A stretch of DNA of 64,000 nucleotides from positions 62,001 through 126,000 of the forward strand of contig CAVOUJ010000013.1 of the NCBI GenBank assembly GCA_963699535.1, written 5' to 3'. The DNA is from VBDM01 sp963699535. Its GTDB lineage: Bacteria > Pseudomonadota > Gammaproteobacteria > Burkholderiales > SG8-39. Under the pieces are notes generated by a model, which ran no database searches, was not told where the DNA came from, and saw only the letters and a list, made by a program, of their open reading frames with translations. The translations under genes and the position numbers were made by a program. Below, one piece after another: positions 59,659-64,000 of the stretch (positions are counted from its first letter, which is position 1; each line of letters opens with the position of its first letter).

Positions 59659-61149
59659 TCAGCGATCCACCCCGCCCATGCACAGGTACTTCACTACGAG
59701 ATAGTCCTCGATCCCGTACTTCGAGCCCTCGCGGCCCATCCCTGATTCCTTCACCCCCCCGAAGGGAGCGACCTCGGTGGAGATGATGCCGGTGTTGATG
59801 CCGACGATGCCGTACTCGAGCGCCTCGGCGACGCGCCAGACGCGGTTGACGTCGCGGCCGTAGAAGTACGACGCGAGCCCGAATTCGGTGTCGTTGGCGA
59901 GTTTGATCGCTTCTTTCTCGTCCTTGAAGCGGAAGAGCGGCGCCACCGGGCCGAAGGTCTCTTCCTTGGTGACTTTCATCGTGGTGTTGACGTTGGCGAG
60001 CACGGTCGGCTCGAAGAAGGTTCCGCCGAGCGCGTGGCGCTTGCCGCCGGTCAGCACCTTGGCGCCTTTCGCAATCGCGTCCGCGATGTGCTCTTCGACT
60101 TTTTCTACCGCGGCCTTTTCGATGAGGGGACCCTGCACGACGCCGGGCTCCATGCCGTTGCCGACTTTCATCGCCTTCACTTTCTCGGTGAGCTTGGCGG
60201 CGAAGGCGTCGTAGACCTTGTCCTGCACCAGCAGGCGGTTCGCGCACACGCAGGTCTGGCCGGTGTTGCGGTACTTGGAGGCGAGCGCGCCTTCGACCGC
60301 GGCGTCCAGGTCGGCGTCGTCGAATACGATGAAGGGAGCGTTGCCGCCGAGCTCCATCGAAGTCTTCTTCACCGTCTTCGAGCACTGCTCGAGAAGGATC
60401 TTGCCGACCGCGGTCGAGCCGGTGAAGGTGACCTTGCGCACGATCGGATTGGAGGTGATCTCGCCGCCGATGGCGGAGGAGCTGCCGGTGACGACGCTGA
60501 ACACGCCCTTGGGGATGCCGGCGCGCTCGCCCAGCTCGGCCATCGCCAGCGCCGAATAGGGCGTCATCGTGGCGGGCTTGAGCACCATGGTGCAGCCGGC
60601 CGCGAGCGCCGGCCCGGATTTGCGCGTGATCATGGCGTTGGGGAAATTCCAGGGCGTGATCGCCGCGCACACGCCGATCGGCTCCTTCAGGACGACGATG
60701 CGCTTGTCGGCCTGGTGTCCTGGAATGGTGTCGCCGTAGATGCGTTTCGCTTCCTCGGCGAACCACTCGATGAAGGAGGCGCCGTAGGAGATCTCGGTGC
60801 GTGCTTCCGCGAGAGGCTTGCCCTGCTCGGCGGTGAGTATTCTGGCGAGGTCCTCCTGGTTCGCCATCATCAGGTCGAACCACTTGCGCAGAATGTTCGC
60901 ACGCTCCTTCGCCGTCCTAGCGCGCCAGGCGGGCATCGCGGCGTTGGCCGCCTCGATCGCCCGGCGCGTCTCTGCTGCGCCCATGTTGGGCACGGTGCCG
61001 AGGATCTCGCCGGTGGCGGGGTTGTTGACGGGAATGGACTTTCCGCTGTCGGCGTCGGCCCATTTGCCGTCGATGTAGCACTGCTGGCGAAAGAGGGAAG
61101 GGTCCTTGAGATTGAGCGCGGCGATGCCGGAGATCTTGGGGTCGTTCAT
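59659..61149 (-). CDS. gabD: NAD(P)-dependent succinate-semialdehyde dehydrogenase
   Basis: Oxidises succinate semialdehyde to succinate at the end of the GABA route. The 496-residue ALDH shows TPWNFPNAMITRKSGPALAA, FTGSTAVGKILL, the general-base Glu in MELGGNAPFIVFDDAD, catalytic Cys in NTGQTCVCANR and KEETFGPVAPLFRF. GabD is the closest named group by motif; other semialdehyde substrates are possible. No gabT beside it. Confidence 0.92.
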   Translation of the reverse strand: MNDPKISGIAALNLKDPSLFRQQCYIDGKWADADSGKSIPVNNPATGEILGTVPNMGAAETRRAIEAANAAMPAWRARTAKERANILRKWFDLMMANQEDLARILTAEQGKPLAEARTEISYGASFIEWFAEEAKRIYGDTIPGHQADKRIVVLKEPIGVCAAITPWNFPNAMITRKSGPALAAGCTMVLKPATMTPYSALAMAELGERAGIPKGVFSVVTGSSSAIGGEITSNPIVRKVTFTGSTAVGKILLEQCSKTVKKTSMELGGNAPFIVFDDADLDAAVEGALASKYRNTGQTCVCANRLLVQDKVYDAFAAKLTEKVKAMKVGNGMEPGVVQGPLIEKAAVEKVEEHIADAIAKGAKVLTGGKRHALGGTFFEPTVLANVNTTMKVTKEETFGPVAPLFRFKDEKEAIKLANDTEFGLASYFYGRDVNRVWRVAEALEYGIVGINTGIISTEVAPFGGVKESGMGREGSKYGIEDYLVVKYLCMGGVDR

Positions 61150-61198
61150 GGGGACTCCGTGGGGATAGTACGGCCGAGTCGGCCGGAACAGGGCAATC

Positions 61199-63214
61199 TT
61201 ACTTCAGAATGCGATACAGGTCGCTGTAGTCGTCGGTCCAGAGCTTCACGTGTGGCTCCGAATCGATGCGCTCGGCCGCTTCCCTCAGGAAATTCCCCTC
61301 GAAGGCCGCCGCCGAAGCGGAGAGCAGCATCCAGTCGGAGCGGTACACGCCCGCGTCGTCATCGTCATCGTTCTCCACCTGACGAATCTCGAGCCCAAGG
61401 CTCCGGGCGGCCTGCTGCACCACGGGCACGAGGTCGAGGTAGCGATTGGAAATGTGCACGGCCAGAACTCCACCGGGCTTCAAGTGCCTCAGGTAGGCGC
61501 GGAAGGCCTCGACCGTGAGCAGATGCACCGGGATGGCGTCGCTCGAAAAGGCATCGAGCGCGAGAATGTCGAATTTCTGGTCCGTCTCGCGCTCGAGCGA
61601 CAGGCGCGCGTCGCCGAGGACCACCTCGACCCGAGCCGGGCTGTCCTCGAGGAAGCTGAACTCCGAACGGGCGAGCTCGACCACTTTGGGGTTGATGTCG
61701 TAGAAACGGAAGACGTCGCCCGCCCTGCCATAGGCCGCGAGCGTTCCAGCGCCCAGGCCTACCACCCCCACGCGCAAGGGTCCGCGCGAGCGGGCATCGA
61801 GAATGGCGAGCGCTACGCCTGAGGTCATGCCGTAGTAGCTCGTCGGCCAGTCGCGCCGGTCCTCCTCCAGGAACTGCTTGCCGTGAATGATGGTGCCGTG
61901 CGAGAGCACGCGCATGGCATCCGGCCCTTCGCCCGAATCGCGCACGCTGAGGACGCCGTAGAAATTGCGCGAGCTTGAGCGCGAATCCGCGGCATTGTCC
62001 CGATAAGTCCGTCCAAGAGCGACTGCGAGGGCGATGATGAGCGAGAAGAAAACCAGGCGGACGGCCATTGCCCAACGCCCGTGGAGAACGCTGGTCCGGT
62101 CGCGGAGCAGCGCGATAAGCGAGAGGAGGGAGAGCGCGCACATGCCGATCGGCAATTCGTAGAGATCGTCGAACACCTGTGGCGCGACCAGCCCGACCAG
62201 CACGCCGCCCAGGGCGCCGCCCAGGGCGATCATCAGATAGAAGCCCGTGAGATGGCGCGGATCGGGCTTGGATCGCGCGAGCTCCCCGTGGCACACCATG
62301 CACGCGGCGAAAAGCGTCGCCGAGTAGAGCGGGATCAGGGCCCAGATGCTCGGGTTGGACTTGGTGAGCGTCCAGCATACTGCAGCGAGTCCTGCGCCCG
62401 TAAGAGGCAGGAAGAGCCAGCGCCGGTACCAGCCGGAAGCCTCGAAACAGAGGACGAAGGAGAGGAGATAGAGCGCGAGAGGGAGAACCCACAGGAACGG
62501 AATCGCCGCGACGTTGAGCGTCATATGGCTCGTGAAGGCGAGCAGCAGGACCGAAGCGCAGCCCGCGAGCCCCGCCCACAGCGCGAGGAGGCCCACCCCC
62601 GGCTTGTCCGAGGGCGCGTCGTGGGTGAGCGCTGCTTCTCCCTGGCTGCTGCGCCAGGCGAGCGCCGCGCAGGCGAGTGCAAACAGAACGAAGCCGACCG
62701 ACCAGATCGCCGTCTGAGCGCCCAGCGCGAGCAACGGCTCGAACGCGAGGGGATAGGAGACGAGCGCGATCATCGAGCCGAGGTTGGAAAGCGCGAAAAG
62801 GCGGTAGGGAGAGGCGCCCGGATGCGCGCGCGCGTACCAGACCTGCACCAGCGGTCCCGTGGTGGAGAGCATGAAATAGGGCAGGCCGACGCTGGTCGCG
62901 AGCAAGGCCAGTATCCGCCACGTCGGGTCCTCCCCGCCCGAGGGCTTCCACGCCGCGCTCGCTGCGAGCGGCAGCGTCGCCGCCGCGGCGGCGAGCAGCG
63001 CAATGTGGATGTAGCGCAAAGCCACGATCCGCGTCCTTGCGTAAGCATGCGAGTAGAGGTAGCCGGCGAGCAGCAGCACCTGAAAGAACAGCATGCAGAC
63101 CGTCCAAACCGCGGCGCTGCCGCCGAACCAGGGAAGGATGATCTTGGCGATGAGCGGCTGCACCTGGAACAGCAGGAAAGCGCTCAGGAAAATCGTGGCC
63201 GCGTAGAGGATCAT
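61199..63214 (-). CDS. Membrane protein fused to a spermidine-synthase-like domain
   Basis: A 671-residue protein. The first ~430 residues hold about a dozen hydrophobic helices resembling an MFS-type or spermidine-synthase-associated membrane domain (TIFLSAFLLFQVQPLIAKII; LVWADxx-type ends are absent). The C-terminal ~230 residues are a Rossmann domain of the polyamine synthase/methyltransferase type (VGVVGLGAGTLAAYG; VEVVLGDARLSLE; LALDAFSSDAIPVHLLT). The membrane part may move or sense the ligand. No speD or polyamine gene is adjacent, so the substrate is unknown. Confidence 0.85.
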   Translation of the reverse strand: MILYAATIFLSAFLLFQVQPLIAKIILPWFGGSAAVWTVCMLFFQVLLLAGYLYSHAYARTRIVALRYIHIALLAAAAATLPLAASAAWKPSGGEDPTWRILALLATSVGLPYFMLSTTGPLVQVWYARAHPGASPYRLFALSNLGSMIALVSYPLAFEPLLALGAQTAIWSVGFVLFALACAALAWRSSQGEAALTHDAPSDKPGVGLLALWAGLAGCASVLLLAFTSHMTLNVAAIPFLWVLPLALYLLSFVLCFEASGWYRRWLFLPLTGAGLAAVCWTLTKSNPSIWALIPLYSATLFAACMVCHGELARSKPDPRHLTGFYLMIALGGALGGVLVGLVAPQVFDDLYELPIGMCALSLLSLIALLRDRTSVLHGRWAMAVRLVFFSLIIALAVALGRTYRDNAADSRSSSRNFYGVLSVRDSGEGPDAMRVLSHGTIIHGKQFLEEDRRDWPTSYYGMTSGVALAILDARSRGPLRVGVVGLGAGTLAAYGRAGDVFRFYDINPKVVELARSEFSFLEDSPARVEVVLGDARLSLERETDQKFDILALDAFSSDAIPVHLLTVEAFRAYLRHLKPGGVLAVHISNRYLDLVPVVQQAARSLGLEIRQVENDDDDDAGVYRSDWMLLSASAAAFEGNFLREAAERIDSEPHVKLWTDDYSDLYRILK

Positions 63215-63278
63215 GAGTCGGAGACCGAGAAAGGGAGTCCGCGCACGCGCGACCGGAAAATCGCGCCTGCTTGCGGAG

Positions 63279-64000
63279 TCAGAACGTGCCGGGATAGATG
63301 CCGCCGTCGATGAGGAAGTTCTGCCCGGTGATGTAGCCGGCCTGGACGCTGCACAGATAGGCGCACAGATCGCCGAACTCCTCCGGCGTGCCGAAGCGGC
63401 GCGCGGGAATCGCCTTTTCCCGCTCGCGCTTCACCTCCTCGGGCGTCTTGCCCTGCTCCTTCGCGAGAAACTCGGTGTTGCTGATCAGCCGGTCGGTCCA
63501 GAAACGTCCGGGAAGCATGTTGTTGATGGTCACGTTGTGCGCGACCGTTTCGCGCGCCAGGCCCGCGACGAAGCCGGTGAGGCCGCTGCGCGCTCCGTTG
63601 GACAGGGCCAACTCGCCGATCGGGGCCTTGACCGCGCTCGAGGTGATGTTGACGATGCGCCCGAAGCGCCGCGAGAGCATTCCGTCCACCGTTGCGCGGA
63701 TCAGCTCGATCGGCGTGAGCATGTTGGCGTTCACCGCGCGCAGCCAGTCTTCCCGCGCGAACTTGCGGAAGTCTCCGGGCGGAGGCCCGCCCGCGTTGGT
63801 GACGAGGATGTCCGGCTGCGGGCAGGCCGCGAGCGCCGCGGCGCGGCCTTCTTCGCTGGTGATGTCGGCCGCCACCGTCGCGACGGTCGCGCCGGTCGCG
63901 GCGCGGATTTCCTCGGCGGTCTTCTCCAGCGCCTTGCGCTCGCGCGCGACCAGCGTGACGCGGCATCCCTCGCGCGCGAGCGAGGTCGCGCAGCCACGTC
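63279..64000 (-). CDS. SDR family oxidoreductase, 5' part beyond window edge
   Basis: Short-chain dehydrogenase/reductase lacking only its N-terminal part. Visible: DILVTNAGGPPPG (NNAG-like motif), INITSSAVKAPIGELALSNGARSGL (Ser of the catalytic site; Tyr replaced by Leu-Ser in the usual YxxxK place, S-N-G-A-R), NMLPGRFWTDRL and C-terminal DGGIYPGTF. The reading frame is open to the window edge. The altered YxxxK is the odd feature: the Tyr and Lys are not evident, placing it with divergent SDRs of uncertain activity. Confidence 0.85.
   Translation of the reverse strand, partial: RGCATSLAREGCRVTLVARERKALEKTAEEIRAATGATVATVAADITSEEGRAAALAACPQPDILVTNAGGPPPGDFRKFAREDWLRAVNANMLTPIELIRATVDGMLSRRFGRIVNITSSAVKAPIGELALSNGARSGLTGFVAGLARETVAHNVTINNMLPGRFWTDRLISNTEFLAKEQGKTPEEVKREREKAIPARRFGTPEEFGDLCAYLCSVQAGYITGQNFLIDGGIYPGTF

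Overview
The window is a gene-dense, high-GC stretch of bacterial chromosome, almost certainly from a betaproteobacterium outside the well-studied genera. The gene orders ftsY-ftsE-ftsX-rpoH, mutM / TPR lipoprotein-lolB-ispE-tRNA(Gln)-prs-rplY-pth-ychF, STAS gene-hslV-hslU, rhodanese-grxC-secB-gpsA and ctaC-ctaD-(36-aa assembly protein)-ctaG-DUF2970-ctaE-DUF2909/SURF1-ctaB-SCO are typical of that class. A SAH riboswitch before ahcY fits too.

Layout. 0-3.2 kb: S-adenosylmethionine cycle genes (riboswitch-controlled ahcY, cut by the window edge, and metK) around an Ada-like repair methyltransferase. 3.2-9.7 kb: two lipid A acyltransferase homologues, dapF, DUF484, xerC, a split chromate transporter, rlmI. 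9.8-15.6 kb: a probable metal (zinc) homeostasis block: COG0523 GTPase, a DksA lacking three of the four zinc cysteines, a broken small secreted protein, a badly frameshifted outer-membrane protein, ZnuA- and ZnuB-like ABC subunits without an ATPase, and a short CDF transporter. 15.7-22.7 kb: STAS protein, hslVU, PCu(A)C chaperone, an ECF sigma/anti-sigma/CWC module, hsp20, argB, slmA. 22.7-30.7 kb: DMT permease, MoeB/ThiF-like enzyme, CtpA, EnvC-like activator, gpmA, rhodanese, grxC, secB, SH3 protein, gpsA. 30.7-34.1 kb: an accessory-looking insert (secreted hypothetical, YHS protein, membrane-anchored winged-helix/TPR regulator). 34-44.5 kb: comF, bioB, bioC and the aa3-type cytochrome c oxidase locus. 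44.5-51.9 kb: rpoH under a perfect CIRCE operator, ftsXEY, paired M16 peptidases, rsmD, coaD. 51.9-64 kb: mutM through ychF, gabD, a membrane spermidine-synthase-like protein and a partial SDR.

How the genes work together. MetK and AhcY make and clear SAM/SAH used by the methyltransferases. FtsEX and the EnvC-like protein form the division-site amidase activation system. RpoH would drive hsp20 from a recognisable sigma-32 promoter and is itself probably under HrcA. SCO, CtaG, SURF1 and CtaB build the oxidase, with PCu(A)C elsewhere in the window as a further copper-delivery protein.

Quality warning. Many conserved genes, including essential ones (dapF, rpoH, ctaB), carry frameshifts, and about 15 of the 18 I count are single-base insertions. 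This looks like uncorrected insertion errors rather than biology, so broken genes here should not be read as real pseudogenes without read-level evidence. I found no CRISPR array, prophage, insertion sequence or clearly new defence or biosynthetic system.
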